Source: Alphaproteobacteria bacterium
GTDB taxonomy: Bacteria > Pseudomonadota > Alphaproteobacteria > Caulobacterales > Maricaulaceae
Direction of reading: 5' to 3'
Assembly: GCA_018222865.1 (NCBI GenBank)
Contig: JAAEZM010000001.1
Location: 227,737-291,736, forward strand
DNA length: 64,000 nt
The notes beneath the pieces are model-generated. The model was given only the letters and a program-made list of their open reading frames with translations. It did no database searches and was not told the origin of the DNA. The position numbers were made by a program, and so were the translations under genes. Numbering within the stretch: the stretch's first letter is position 1; each line of letters begins with the position of its first letter. This document shows positions 48,481 to 58,466 of the stretch, in pieces.

Positions 48481-49071
48481 TCAAGCGCTGATCCGGCGGC
48501 GCGTCCAGGCGACCTCGAGACCGATCCCGATTGCAGCGAGGATATAAAGCGCTGACACCGTGAAGGGCAGAACCGTCAAGCGTCCCTCAGGGAAAAGGAA
48601 GAAAACACCAATCACCGCAACCATCCGCGCATAGGCATGGATGACACAGGCTTTGGAGGCATAGCTCCAACCGATGACCAGCCAATGCAATGTCATGCCA
48701 ATCGCCAGACTGAGGACTGTATATTCCGGTGCCACGGAGATAAATACGAAGTGCAAGGGCCAGAGAAAATTAATGGCGATGATCGCTTGCAGGGCCACAC
48801 CACTGACCGGTGATTTCTCGGTCATGAAGGGCGATCGCAGGGGTTTTTGCAAAAGCAAGCCGAGCGGAAAGATCATCCCGGACCCAAATGCCGCCACGAG
48901 GGCCCAATTGTTCAGCTCCAGCGAAAAACCCATCACGCCGAGAAAGGCCCAATAGACGGCACCGGCAACCGGCAAGGACAATCCGCCTCGAGCCGCCACG
49001 AAAAAGCGCCGACGCTCCGCCAGAAGGTCAGCCTGGGCAATGTACGGGCTGGACGCCGTTTGATCAGTCAT
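48481..49071 (-). CDS. multi-pass membrane protein
   Basis: Several TM segments; start at MTDQTASS. Confidence 0.7.
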   Translation of the reverse strand: MTDQTASSPYIAQADLLAERRRFFVAARGGLSLPVAGAVYWAFLGVMGFSLELNNWALVAAFGSGMIFPLGLLLQKPLRSPFMTEKSPVSGVALQAIIAINFLWPLHFVFISVAPEYTVLSLAIGMTLHWLVIGWSYASKACVIHAYARMVAVIGVFFLFPEGRLTVLPFTVSALYILAAIGIGLEVAWTRRRISA

Positions 49072-49247
49072 AAGAAGGTCTCCTCTAGTGACTGCAAACT
49101 GGCTCATCGCATCGCAAGTTTTTAGAAACAGCTGTCACCATAGACACATGACATCTGTCACCTGCGGCAGTGGAGCATCTTGGCGACAGAACCAACGCGT
49201 GCTATCCGCTGATCCAACTGAATTCTGACTAGTGAGGATCCTCGATC

Positions 49248-49553
49248 ATGGCGTCTGATCACGTACGCGGCGAAATGGATATTTCCGATCACAAGGCGAC
49301 TTTTGACGGCTTCATGTCCGTTACGGTCTGGAGCTCTCTGATCACGGCATTGTCCGTCCTCTACTTCACGCTGGTCTTCGCGATTGGCATGGACTGGATG
49401 GGCGCGCTGATCGCCAGCGCTGTTGTCGGCGTTGTCTCCGGCCTGGCCCTGTCTATGGGCACCGCTTGGTATATGACGGTCGTCGGCCTGTTTATTCTCG
49501 GCATTGTCTGCGGCGGAATTGTCCATCTGTTTGGCGCTGTCATCGGCGGCTAA
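49248..49553 (+). CDS. aa3-type cytochrome c oxidase subunit IV
   Basis: MDISDHKATFDGFMSVTVWSSLITALSVLYF pattern. Confidence 0.88.
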   Translation: MASDHVRGEMDISDHKATFDGFMSVTVWSSLITALSVLYFTLVFAIGMDWMGALIASAVVGVVSGLALSMGTAWYMTVVGLFILGIVCGGIVHLFGAVIGG

Positions 49554-49666
49554 ACCGCGACAAAAACGCGCAAACTCGAATTTTTTGGAAAGACCCGGGG
49601 CAAAATCTTGTTCCGGGTCTTTTCCTTGCGGCCAAATTCGCGCATCGTGGTCTCCCCTCAAGCCTT

Positions 49667-50812
49667 ATGGCGGACCCAATGCGAATTGCCATTCTTAAAG
49701 AACAACATGCGGGTGAGACCCGTGTGGCGGCCACGCCCGAAACCATCAAGAAATTCACCAAGGCGGGCCATGAGATCGCCGTCGAGAAGGGTGCTGGCGC
49801 CAATGCCTCCATCCGTGACAGTGATTTTGAAGAGGCCGGGGCCACGGTCGGAACACTGGCGGCGACCCTAAAAGGGGCAGATGCTGTCTTCGCGGTGCAA
49901 AAGCCCGATGAGAAGACCCTCGCCAAGATCGCCAAGGGCACGCTCCTGGTCGCCCATCTCGATCCCGCCGCAGGCATTGAGGGCGTTGAAGCCCTGGCCG
50001 CCGCCGGGATTGATGCCTTGTCCATGGAATATGTGCCGCGCATCACCCGTGCGCAGGCGATGGATGCCCTGTCATCCCAATCCAACCTCGCCGGCTATCG
50101 CGCCGTCATCGAGGCCAGCCAGCTTTATGGCCGCGCTTTCCCGATGATGATGACCGCTGCGGGCACGGTGGCTCCGGCCAAGGCTTTTGTCATGGGCGCC
50201 GGTGTTGCCGGCCTTCAGGCCATCGCCACAGCGCGCCGCCTTGGCGCCATTGTGTCGGCCACGGATGTGCGCCCGGCATCAAAGGAACAGGTCGCCTCGC
50301 TCGGCGCGAAATTCATCGCTGTCGAGGATGAAGAATTCAAACAGGCCGAGACTGCAGGCGGTTATGCCAAACAGATGTCTGCCGAGTACCAGGCCAAACA
50401 GGCCGAGCTCGTCGCCAGCCATATCGCCAAACAGGATGTCGTGGTCACCACCGCGCTCATCCCGGGTCGCCCGGCACCGAAACTCATCACCAAGGAGATG
50501 GTGGAGACGATGAAGCCGGGCTCGGTCATCATTGATCTCGCAGCCCCCACGGGCGGCAATTGCGAGCTGACTGAAGCGGATAAAGTCGTCGACCATAATG
50601 GTGTGAAGATTGCCGGCTACAACAATCTGCCCGGCCGCCTCGCCGCCGATGCTTCAGCGCTTTACGCGAAGAACCTGGCCAATCTTCTGCCGCTCCTGAT
50701 CGATGAGAAGGGCAAGAAAGCCCCGCACTGGGATGATGAAGTCATCCAGGGCATGGCGCTGAGCCGCGATGGCGCCGTCATCCATCCGAATTTCGCCAAA
50801 GAGGAGGCGTGA
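49667..50812 (+). CDS. pntAA: NAD(P) transhydrogenase subunit alpha part 1
   Basis: MRIAILKEQHAGETRVAATPETIKKF; VMGAGVAGLQAIATARRLGAIVSATDVRP. Confidence 0.94.
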   Translation: MADPMRIAILKEQHAGETRVAATPETIKKFTKAGHEIAVEKGAGANASIRDSDFEEAGATVGTLAATLKGADAVFAVQKPDEKTLAKIAKGTLLVAHLDPAAGIEGVEALAAAGIDALSMEYVPRITRAQAMDALSSQSNLAGYRAVIEASQLYGRAFPMMMTAAGTVAPAKAFVMGAGVAGLQAIATARRLGAIVSATDVRPASKEQVASLGAKFIAVEDEEFKQAETAGGYAKQMSAEYQAKQAELVASHIAKQDVVVTTALIPGRPAPKLITKEMVETMKPGSVIIDLAAPTGGNCELTEADKVVDHNGVKIAGYNNLPGRLAADASALYAKNLANLLPLLIDEKGKKAPHWDDEVIQGMALSRDGAVIHPNFAKEEA

Positions 50813-50815
50813 GCC

Positions 50816-51145
50816 ATGGAAGCCGTTGATCCAACCATCTACCGCCTGGCGATTTTCGTTCTCGCGGTTTTCGTAGGCTATTATGTCGTCTGGTCGGTTA
50901 CCCCGGCCCTGCACACGCCTTTGATGGCGGTGACCAATGCGATTTCCTCCGTGATCATTGTCGGCGCCCTGCTCGCAGCGACGGCCGGCGTTGGCGGACC
51001 GGAAACCGCGGAAGCGAGCGCCGGGGTCGGCGTTTCTCGCATTGCCGGGACGATCGCCATCATCCTGGCTGCTGTGAATATTTTCGGCGGCTTCCTTGTT
51101 ACCCAGCGCATGCTGGCAATGTATAAAAAGAAGGAGAAGACCTGA
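50816..51145 (+). CDS. pntAB: NAD(P) transhydrogenase subunit alpha part 2
   Basis: [55 protein letters not shown]. Confidence 0.93.
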   Translation: MEAVDPTIYRLAIFVLAVFVGYYVVWSVTPALHTPLMAVTNAISSVIIVGALLAATAGVGGPETAEASAGVGVSRIAGTIAIILAAVNIFGGFLVTQRMLAMYKKKEKT

Positions 51146-51582
51146 TGCGCATTCTCGCCTTCGCCATCGCTGCGGCGCTGATGGTTCCGGCCATGACTGA
51201 CGCTCAGCCGCGCCGTGCAATGGAGCAACAGCGCAGCTCTCCGCCCGCACCGGAGACACAGCAGCTCCAGGCCAATGAAATCCAGGATATGGGGACGACG
51301 CGTTGCCGCCTGGCCATGGTGCGCGCGCATAATCGCGGGGTGACCGTCCAGTGCTCCTCACCGCTGGAAACGGACTGGAACACAAATCTGCACATGTATT
51401 TTGCTCCGACAGAGGCAGAGAGCCCATCCGGCCCGTCAGCAGACCTTGTCAGCAGCATCGCGTCTTCAGCCATCGCGTCTGACGCGGTTGTACGCATCAC
51501 CTATTGGGGCTTGCACCGCTATGACCAGAACGGCTGCGGCTACACGGTTTGCCGCCGCATCCGCTCCATCGAGTACGAATAG
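51145..51582 (+). CDS. secreted hypothetical protein within pnt operon
   Basis: Signal peptide [30 protein letters not shown] overlap with pntAB stop. Confidence 0.75.
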   Translation: MRILAFAIAAALMVPAMTDAQPRRAMEQQRSSPPAPETQQLQANEIQDMGTTRCRLAMVRAHNRGVTVQCSSPLETDWNTNLHMYFAPTEAESPSGPSADLVSSIASSAIASDAVVRITYWGLHRYDQNGCGYTVCRRIRSIEYE

Positions 51583-51615
51583 ACCTTTCGCGCCTCATCA
51601 GGGGGGAGTGTCACA

Positions 51616-52035
51616 ATGCGCCCGATTTTCTCATCAGTCGCTACAGCAATCATCGCGATGACTTTTACCGCCAGCCTGGCCGATGCGCAGCCGCGACGAG
51701 CCTTGCAGGTCACCCAGGCGAACGAGTCGCAATCGATGAGCTGCTTTGTCGGCGCCATTCAAATGACGCATGACGGGCTCGCCTTCACTTGCCGCGAACT
51801 GGGCCCGCAAACGCCGACCTATCACCGCGTTGTCTTTGATGGCGGATCGCGTCCCGGCGGCATCTCCGCGGCCATGACCCTGCTCACCACTTATGCGGCC
51901 GACCAGGGCTCCGACGATTACATCATCCTGCGCGTTCGTACTCCGAGTGATCGCGCCCAGAACATCTGCAATGCCGTCGATAACGGAAGCATGTCGTGCT
52001 TCGAAGCGACATCAATCAGCGTCCCGATCCAATAA
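51616..52035 (+). CDS. secreted hypothetical protein, possible paralog of preceding gene
   Basis: Signal peptide ...SLADAQPRRAL; GGGGGGAG RBS. Confidence 0.75.
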   Translation: MRPIFSSVATAIIAMTFTASLADAQPRRALQVTQANESQSMSCFVGAIQMTHDGLAFTCRELGPQTPTYHRVVFDGGSRPGGISAAMTLLTTYAADQGSDDYIILRVRTPSDRAQNICNAVDNGSMSCFEATSISVPIQ

Positions 52036-52056
52036 CGCCTCAAGACAGGACAGACC

Positions 52057-53460
52057 ATGTCAGCCAATCTCGCAGCCCTTCTCTACCTGGCTTCAGGCAT
52101 TCTCTTCATTATGGCCCTGCGTGGCCTGTCGAGCCCTGAAACATCCCGTCAGGGCAATTATTTCGGCATGGCGGGGATGGCGATCGCCATCATCACCACC
52201 CTGCTCAGCGTCAATCTCGACGGGGCCAGCATGGCGCTGATCATTGGCGGTATTATCATCGGCGGCGGGATTGGCGGCGTCGTTGCCCGGCGCATCCCGA
52301 TGACGGCGATGCCGCAGCTGGTTGCGGCCTTCCACTCCCTTGTGGGCATGGCTGCGGTACTTGTCGCTGCTGCGGCGCTTTATGCGCCGGAGGCCTTCGG
52401 CATTGCCAATGAAGTCGGCAATCTCAAACAACTCTCCCTGTTCGAACTTGCGCTGGGTACAGCGATCGGTGCCATCACCTTTTCCGGCTCGGTCATCGCC
52501 TTTGCCAAGCTGAATGGAAACATGTCCGGCGCGCCCATCCTGCTGCCGGCCCGTCACTTGCTCAACATCGCCATGGGTGTGGTCATCGCGATGATGATCG
52601 CCTTCCTCATGGCCTCGGGCGGCGACAATAAAACCGCCTTCTGGCTGATCACCGGCCTGGCGCTTGTTCTCGGCATCACGCTGATCATCCCGATCGGCGG
52701 CGCTGACATGCCGGTCGTGGTGTCCATGCTGAACTCCTATTCCGGCTGGGCGGCTGCAGCTCTGGGCTTCACGCTCGAAAACACCGCCCTTCTGGTCACC
52801 GGTGCCCTGGTCGGCTCCTCCGGTGCCATCCTCTCCTACATCATGTGTAAGGGGATGAACCGCTCCTTCATTTCGGTCATTCTCGGCGGATTTGGTGAAG
52901 ATGGCGGCTCCGCCGCGGCCGCAGGCCCACAGGGCAATGCCAAACAGGGTTCCGCCGAAGATGCAGCCTTTGTGATGAAGAATGCCGGCAAGGTCATTAT
53001 CGTTCCCGGCTATGGCATGGCCGTCGCCCAGGCCCAGCATGCGCTGAAAGAAATGGGCGATCTGCTCAAGGCGGAAGGTGTGGACGTGGCATACGCAATC
53101 CATCCGGTGGCCGGACGCATGCCGGGGCATATGAATGTTCTCCTGGCAGAGGCGAATGTTCCCTATGACGAGGTCTTCGAGCTGGAGGATATCAATTCCG
53201 ATTTCTCCAATGCGGATGTGGCCTTCGTGATCGGCGCGAACGACGTCACCAACCCGGCCGCAGAGGATGATCCGGGCTCGCCGATTTATGGCATGCCCGT
53301 CCTGCAGGTCTGGAAAGCGGGCACGGTCTTCTTCGTCAAGCGCTCGCTTGGATCCGGCTATGCCGGCGTCGAAAACCCGCTCTTCTTCCGCGATAATACG
53401 ATGATGCTTCTGGGCGATGCCAAGAAGATGACGGAAGAGATCAATAAATCTATGGGATAA
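52057..53460 (+). CDS. pntB: NAD(P) transhydrogenase subunit beta
   Basis: VPGYGMAVAQAQHALKEMGDLLKAEGVDVAYAIHPVAGRMPGHMNVLLAEANVPYDEVFELEDIN. Confidence 0.96.
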   Translation: MSANLAALLYLASGILFIMALRGLSSPETSRQGNYFGMAGMAIAIITTLLSVNLDGASMALIIGGIIIGGGIGGVVARRIPMTAMPQLVAAFHSLVGMAAVLVAAAALYAPEAFGIANEVGNLKQLSLFELALGTAIGAITFSGSVIAFAKLNGNMSGAPILLPARHLLNIAMGVVIAMMIAFLMASGGDNKTAFWLITGLALVLGITLIIPIGGADMPVVVSMLNSYSGWAAAALGFTLENTALLVTGALVGSSGAILSYIMCKGMNRSFISVILGGFGEDGGSAAAAGPQGNAKQGSAEDAAFVMKNAGKVIIVPGYGMAVAQAQHALKEMGDLLKAEGVDVAYAIHPVAGRMPGHMNVLLAEANVPYDEVFELEDINSDFSNADVAFVIGANDVTNPAAEDDPGSPIYGMPVLQVWKAGTVFFVKRSLGSGYAGVENPLFFRDNTMMLLGDAKKMTEEINKSMG

Positions 53461-53484
53461 CCATCCCGCATCAGGCTTGAGAAA

Positions 53485-53514
53485 GAGGGCGGACGTGGGT
53501 CCGCCCTTTTTTGC
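53485..53514 (+). terminator. rho-independent terminator after pntB
   Basis: GGGCGGACGTGGGTCCGCCCTTTTTTG. Confidence 0.85.
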
Positions 53515-53536
53515 TCAACGCTTCCTCGCCAGTCGC

Positions 53537-54151
53537 CTAGACCGCGCTGCCCCAATAATTGAACCCCATCGGGCGCGGCGTATTCGGCAGATACATCTGA
53601 TCGAGCTGTTCGATCTCAAATCCGCCCTGGCGCAAGAGGTCGGGGATCCGTCGGGTCAGGTGACAACCACCACCAATGGGCTTCCAGACCGGTTCAATAC
53701 GCCGTTGCCAGCGCGCCACTGCCTCATCGGGCGCGGCGCCGTGCTCGGAGAATAGCAGCTTCCCGCCGGGCTTGAGCACACGCTTCATCCCTTTGACCGC
53801 CTCCACAGCACCAGGAATGGTGCAAAGCGTATAGGTCAGCACCACTGTATCGACGGAGTTGTCATCCAGCGGGATTTCCTCGCCGGGCAGATCAATGAAC
53901 TCGACCGGGACCGGGCTCACCTCGACATTCTTGCGGGCCTTGCGGCGCATGCCAATCGACGGTTCCAGGCCAAAGACGTGGCTGACTTTGGCCGGGTTGT
54001 AAAATTGCAGATTGGGGCCTGCACCCATTCCCACCTCCAGCACACGCCCCTCGGCAGCGGGTACGACTTTTTCGCGCTGCTTGGTGATTGGCTTGGCACC
54101 ACAGGCCAGGCTGATCAGATGCGGCAGGATGTTTTCTTCGTAAAATGACAT
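53537..54151 (-). CDS. class I SAM-dependent methyltransferase
   Basis: VLEVGMGAGPNLQFYNPAKVSHVFGLEPS; VVLTYTLCTI. Confidence 0.9.
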   Translation of the reverse strand: MSFYEENILPHLISLACGAKPITKQREKVVPAAEGRVLEVGMGAGPNLQFYNPAKVSHVFGLEPSIGMRRKARKNVEVSPVPVEFIDLPGEEIPLDDNSVDTVVLTYTLCTIPGAVEAVKGMKRVLKPGGKLLFSEHGAAPDEAVARWQRRIEPVWKPIGGGCHLTRRIPDLLRQGGFEIEQLDQMYLPNTPRPMGFNYWGSAV

Positions 54152-54225
54152 GGTCGCCCCCTTTCGCTCATCTTGCGCGGCGCAGCAGCGCAGGACAAGC
54201 CATCTCGGGGACGAGGCACGCCCGG

Positions 54226-54972
54226 CTATGCCGCGCGCGGTGCCAGAGCCGGGTCCTGACCAGTGCGCAGCCACCCCGTGATCGAATATCGCGGCTTTTG
54301 AGCATAAGCGGCCACGGGCAGAACCGCGTGCGGTTGTGGCACTTTGAGCAGGCTGAGCATGTTGAAGCGCGGCACGACAGCGGCCTCAACCTCACCATCT
54401 GGCCCAAAAAACTGGAGCTGACCGCCCCAGTGAGGCTTCCAGTCATCGGAAAGGCTGAGAATATAGGCGGCGACCCGGTTCTTTCCCGAGACGGCATCAT
54501 CATGCGTGGTCAGGAAATGGCCCGCCCGGTAACAGGTCAATTGCGCATCGGCAAAACTGATTTCCGGCACGTCCAGCACCTTGCGCATGAGACCGAGGAA
54601 ATCGTCCCCGTTCAGCCAGTCAAACAGCTCCGCCAGCTCGGGTGATTCCGTGCCCAAAGCGCCGGAATGATATTTGTCGTAGAGCGGGTAGGTCTCATAG
54701 AGATATTGGAACTCTTCACGCGCAACATCATGGACGCGGTCTTCAAACTCCCGGCGCTTGGCCTCCGGCAGATCGGCCATGCCGCGCGCATCCAGATCCA
54801 TATGCCGGCCACCCAGACGAGTGACGAGATTCCAGCGCGGTGCATTGCGTGCGGCGCGGGCGACATTCTCGGCAGAATCCGCTTCAAGCAAGCCCTGCAT
54901 CGTGCCTCGTCGGCTCTGCGCCAATTGCTGGCGGAGTGAAGCCACATCAATGCTGCTGGCAAGAGAAATCAT
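54226..54972 (-). CDS. 2OG-Fe(II) oxygenase (prolyl 4-hydroxylase-like)
   Basis: CYRAGHFLTTHDDAVSGKNRVAAYILSLSDDWKPHWGGQL...RYSITGWLR. Confidence 0.88.
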   Translation of the reverse strand: MISLASSIDVASLRQQLAQSRRGTMQGLLEADSAENVARAARNAPRWNLVTRLGGRHMDLDARGMADLPEAKRREFEDRVHDVAREEFQYLYETYPLYDKYHSGALGTESPELAELFDWLNGDDFLGLMRKVLDVPEISFADAQLTCYRAGHFLTTHDDAVSGKNRVAAYILSLSDDWKPHWGGQLQFFGPDGEVEAAVVPRFNMLSLLKVPQPHAVLPVAAYAQKPRYSITGWLRTGQDPALAPRAA

Positions 54973-55216
54973 CTCAACCGTCCCGATCACACAACGCACC
55001 GGACAGGCCTTCCCCGACCGACCAGCTGTTTCACTGTGGGCGTGTGAACATTGCCGGTCCCTTGGTGATTTCATTACTGTTCAGACAGCCCTCGGTAAGC
55101 TCGGTGCCGTCTGGGATAGTGTTGCGGAAACAATTGAAGCCGAGGCGGTTTTCGCCGTCAGGCAGGTAGCTTGAACATCACCTGGCTTTCCCCAACCCTC
55201 TCCGGCGGCCATTCGG

Positions 55217-55807
55217 TCAGGACCCAGCCTTTCCCATCCGGGCAATCTTCGTCATCCATGATTTGAACGTCTCGGGCTTTGGGTGACTGGCTCCGGAGAA
55301 CTGGCTGACCCGGGCTGGCTTGAAACCGACGAAGTTGAGAATCTGGCCCCTCAGCTGCCACACAAGCGCATCCTTGTAGAGCAGGCGGAAGAAAAAAACC
55401 GGTGTATCGGTCGTCAGCAACACCCTCGCGGTTCGCCCCTTCAGCATAGGTTTGGGCATGGTCCCCGGTTTAACATGCGTATCGAAGACGCGACCCGGCA
55501 GAAAAGAGCGATCAATCAGACCTTTCAGCTTGGCCGGTATGCCGCCCCACCACATTGGCGTCGCCAGAACGAAATGCTCACTCCACTCAAGAGATTCCAG
55601 AAACTGCTCCAGCACGGGCTCGAGCGGTTTGTGCTGGCTGTAGCCTGCAAAGCCGTAATCTGGATCAAAATCCATATCGCGAAGGTGTAAGAGCCGGACC
55701 TCATGTCCGGCCGAGCGGGCAGCATCGGCATAGGCCTCGCAGAATTGTCGGGAAATCGAGGCTTCAGCCGGGTGGCCGTTGAGAATGAGGATGCGCTTAA
55801 GCGCCAT
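55217..55807 (-). CDS. NAD(P)H-dependent oxidoreductase, flavodoxin-like fold
   Basis: ILILNGHPAEASISRQFCEAYADAA; FVLATPMWWGGIPAKLKGLIDRSFLPG. Confidence 0.9.
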   Translation of the reverse strand: MALKRILILNGHPAEASISRQFCEAYADAARSAGHEVRLLHLRDMDFDPDYGFAGYSQHKPLEPVLEQFLESLEWSEHFVLATPMWWGGIPAKLKGLIDRSFLPGRVFDTHVKPGTMPKPMLKGRTARVLLTTDTPVFFFRLLYKDALVWQLRGQILNFVGFKPARVSQFSGASHPKPETFKSWMTKIARMGKAGS

Positions 55808-55901
55808 GACAATCACCGTTAACGGACTATGGTCAATTTCTTACGGCCCCAAACTGACCGCAGCAAAACTAGGCCCGACCCAGGCTGCGCGGCGTTTTCG
55901 C

Positions 55902-56840
55902 TCAGGCCGTCTTGGCCATCAGGCAGAGTTGTTCGAACATTACATCGACAGCTGCGAGGGCTGTGATCTCCGCCGGATCAAATGGCGGCGAGACTTCCAT
56001 AATGTCCGCTGCAACCAGATTATCGATGTCAAAGGATCGCAGAATGCGCTGGGCCTCATAGGTCGTCAGTCCACCCGGAACCGGCGTGCCGGTGCCAGGC
56101 GCATAGGCGGGATCCAAGGCATCAATATCGAAGGACATATAAGTCGGGCCTTCGAATTTCGGCAGGGTTTTCAGGAAGGCTTCCAGCCCACCAATGCGCA
56201 CATCATCCACCGTGGTGACATTGACGCCGAACTTCTCCACCACGCCGAGATCGTCACCCGCCGCCAATGGACCTCGAATGCCGAACTGCCAGGTATTTTG
56301 AGGCTTCACCAGCCCTTCCTCGAGCGCATGCCGCAAGAAGGCGCCATGGTGATACTCACAGCCCCAGGCCGCCGGATAGGTGTCGAGATGGGCATCGAAA
56401 TGGATGAAGTTCACCGGGCCGTACTTCTTATGGACGGCGCGGAGCAAGGGCAGCGTGTTTGAGTGGTCACCGCCCACGGCGATGAACTTCTTGTCGCGCG
56501 CCAGTATGTCACCGAAAAAGCTCTCCACGCGCTCGCCGGTCTGAGCCATATCGATCGGCACGGTCGGACAATCACCGACATCGCCCACTTTCAGCTTTTC
56601 GACGAAATTGATCTCCCGCGTCATGTGATAGCCTCGCCCCATAGAGGAGAGCTCACGGACTTTCGACGGTGCGAAACGCGCGCCCGGTCGATAGCTCAGC
56701 GCGCCATCATAGGGCAGGCCAGCAATCGCCACATCATATCCCGCATCCAGAGGGACATGTGGCAGGCGGAAAAAGGTTTTGATTGCGGCAAAGCGCGGCT
56801 GTTCGCGGCCAGGAATAGGCTTAAAATCAATCTCGGTCAT
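55902..56840 (-). CDS. agmatinase/arginase family ureohydrolase
   Basis: VGGDHSNTLPLLRA, FDAHLDTYP, SFDIDALDPAYAPGTGTPVPGGLT. Confidence 0.93.
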   Translation of the reverse strand: MTEIDFKPIPGREQPRFAAIKTFFRLPHVPLDAGYDVAIAGLPYDGALSYRPGARFAPSKVRELSSMGRGYHMTREINFVEKLKVGDVGDCPTVPIDMAQTGERVESFFGDILARDKKFIAVGGDHSNTLPLLRAVHKKYGPVNFIHFDAHLDTYPAAWGCEYHHGAFLRHALEEGLVKPQNTWQFGIRGPLAAGDDLGVVEKFGVNVTTVDDVRIGGLEAFLKTLPKFEGPTYMSFDIDALDPAYAPGTGTPVPGGLTTYEAQRILRSFDIDNLVAADIMEVSPPFDPAEITALAAVDVMFEQLCLMAKTA

Positions 56841-56940
56841 GACGGTCTCCTAGCATGCCGGCGAGCGAAGCGAAACGCGTCACAGCGCTGTTCATTCGCC
56901 CGGGTCGGGACTATATGCTGTCTATACATGGAGAGATGAT

Positions 56941-57432
56941 ATGCGCGAGCATCTGGTGCAACTGGCCCGTTATAATCAATGGGCGAATGGCCGGATTTTG
57001 GATACGGCCAGTGATCTGTCCGACGCGGCGCGGCGCCAGGATACGGGCGGCTTCTTCGAAAGCCTCCATGGCACGATCAATCACATGCTGGTGGCCGAAC
57101 AGGTATGGCTGGCCCGCTGGACCGGCGAGCCTTCGCCCCATGACACGCTCGATATCATCCTGCATGAGGATTGGACGCACCTCAAAGCTGCCCGGCGGCA
57201 TCAGGATGATACCCTGATCGCCTTGGTACAGACGCAAAGTGACGCGCAACTGGCCGAAGATCTGAGGTATAGCAACATGGCCGGCATGCCTTTGAAATTG
57301 CAAAAGGGGCTGATCCTGTTGCACCTGTTCAATCACGCCACCCATCACCGCGGCCAATGCCACCACATGATCCACGCACTGGGCGGACAGGCACCGGTGC
57401 TGGATCTGCCATTCTTCCTCTTGGGATTGTGA
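56941..57432 (+). CDS. DinB family protein
   Basis: LARYNQWANGRIL, HLFNHATHHRGQCHHMI. Confidence 0.93.
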   Translation: MREHLVQLARYNQWANGRILDTASDLSDAARRQDTGGFFESLHGTINHMLVAEQVWLARWTGEPSPHDTLDIILHEDWTHLKAARRHQDDTLIALVQTQSDAQLAEDLRYSNMAGMPLKLQKGLILLHLFNHATHHRGQCHHMIHALGGQAPVLDLPFFLLGL

Positions 57433-57521
57433 TAAAGGCGGGACAGTACACCTGCGCAATACCGGTGGATATGCGTAGTCAAACTGCATAGTTTCTTCGC
57501 CGTCTAATCGGGGAGTGCGAT

Positions 57522-58466
57522 TTGTCCGACAGGATTTTGGAAGTTGAGGGCGTCTCCAAGCGCTTTCGCAAGAAGACCGCCGTCAACAATGTGAGCTTCT
57601 CGGTCGAGCGCGGCCAGATTACCGGATTCCTGGGCCCTAACGGCGCTGGCAAATCAACAAGCCTGCGAATGTCGTTGGGCATTCTCGCTCCGGATAGTGG
57701 CAGCGTATCCCTGTTTGGCGGGCCGCCGCGCGCTTCCGCGCTTGATCGCGTCGGCTTTCTGCCAGAGGAACGCGGTCTTTATCGCCGAATGAAAGTCATC
57801 GACGTCATCGTGTTTTTTGCGCGCCTGAAAGGTGTTGCGCCAGATGAAGCCCGTCGCCGCGGCCTGAAAATGCTCGAAGAGTTCGAGCTTGGCCACGCCG
57901 TTGATCTCAAGGTGAAAGAGCTTTCCAAAGGCATGGCTCAGAAGGTCCAGATCATCTCGACCCTGATCCACCAGCCTGAATTCATTATCCTGGATGAGCC
58001 GTTTTCCGGCCTTGACCCCGTCAACCAGAAATCCCTGGAGCGTATTGTCAAAGCCCAGGCGGATGCCGGGCGGACCCTGCTTTTCTCCACCCATGTGATG
58101 GAGCACGCAGAGCGTCTTTGCGACAAGATCATCCTTATCGCGCACGGCAATAAGATTTTTGACGGAACCGTTGAACAAGCCCTCGGTGAAGTCCCGCGAC
58201 GGGTGATTTTGGAAACGGGCTGTGATGCGGATCTTCGCGCGCTTCTCGCTCCCTATGGCGACGTCAAGGCGGATGGACAAACGCCTGACGGAAACCTCGC
58301 CTGGACAGTGGAACTCAATCAGCGCGCGGATGCCCAGGATGTGCTCAAGGCCTGCGTTGATGGCCAGGTGAAGCTGGCCCGCTTTGAGCCGGTTCGCGCC
58401 CATCTCCATGATGCCTTTGTCCATATGGTCGAAACCCACGGTCAGCTTGCTGAGGAGACGGTCTGA
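57522..58466 (+). CDS. ABC transporter ATP-binding protein (NatA-like)
   Basis: GFLGPNGAGKSTSLRM, LSKGMAQK, FIILDEPFSGLDP. Confidence 0.93.
   Translation: MSDRILEVEGVSKRFRKKTAVNNVSFSVERGQITGFLGPNGAGKSTSLRMSLGILAPDSGSVSLFGGPPRASALDRVGFLPEERGLYRRMKVIDVIVFFARLKGVAPDEARRRGLKMLEEFELGHAVDLKVKELSKGMAQKVQIISTLIHQPEFIILDEPFSGLDPVNQKSLERIVKAQADAGRTLLFSTHVMEHAERLCDKIILIAHGNKIFDGTVEQALGEVPRRVILETGCDADLRALLAPYGDVKADGQTPDGNLAWTVELNQRADAQDVLKACVDGQVKLARFEPVRAHLHDAFVHMVETHGQLAEETV

Noticed and set aside
52093-53130. 345-aa minus-strand ORF
   Set aside because: Antisense of pntB in a GC-rich genome; His/Asp-rich non-protein-like composition
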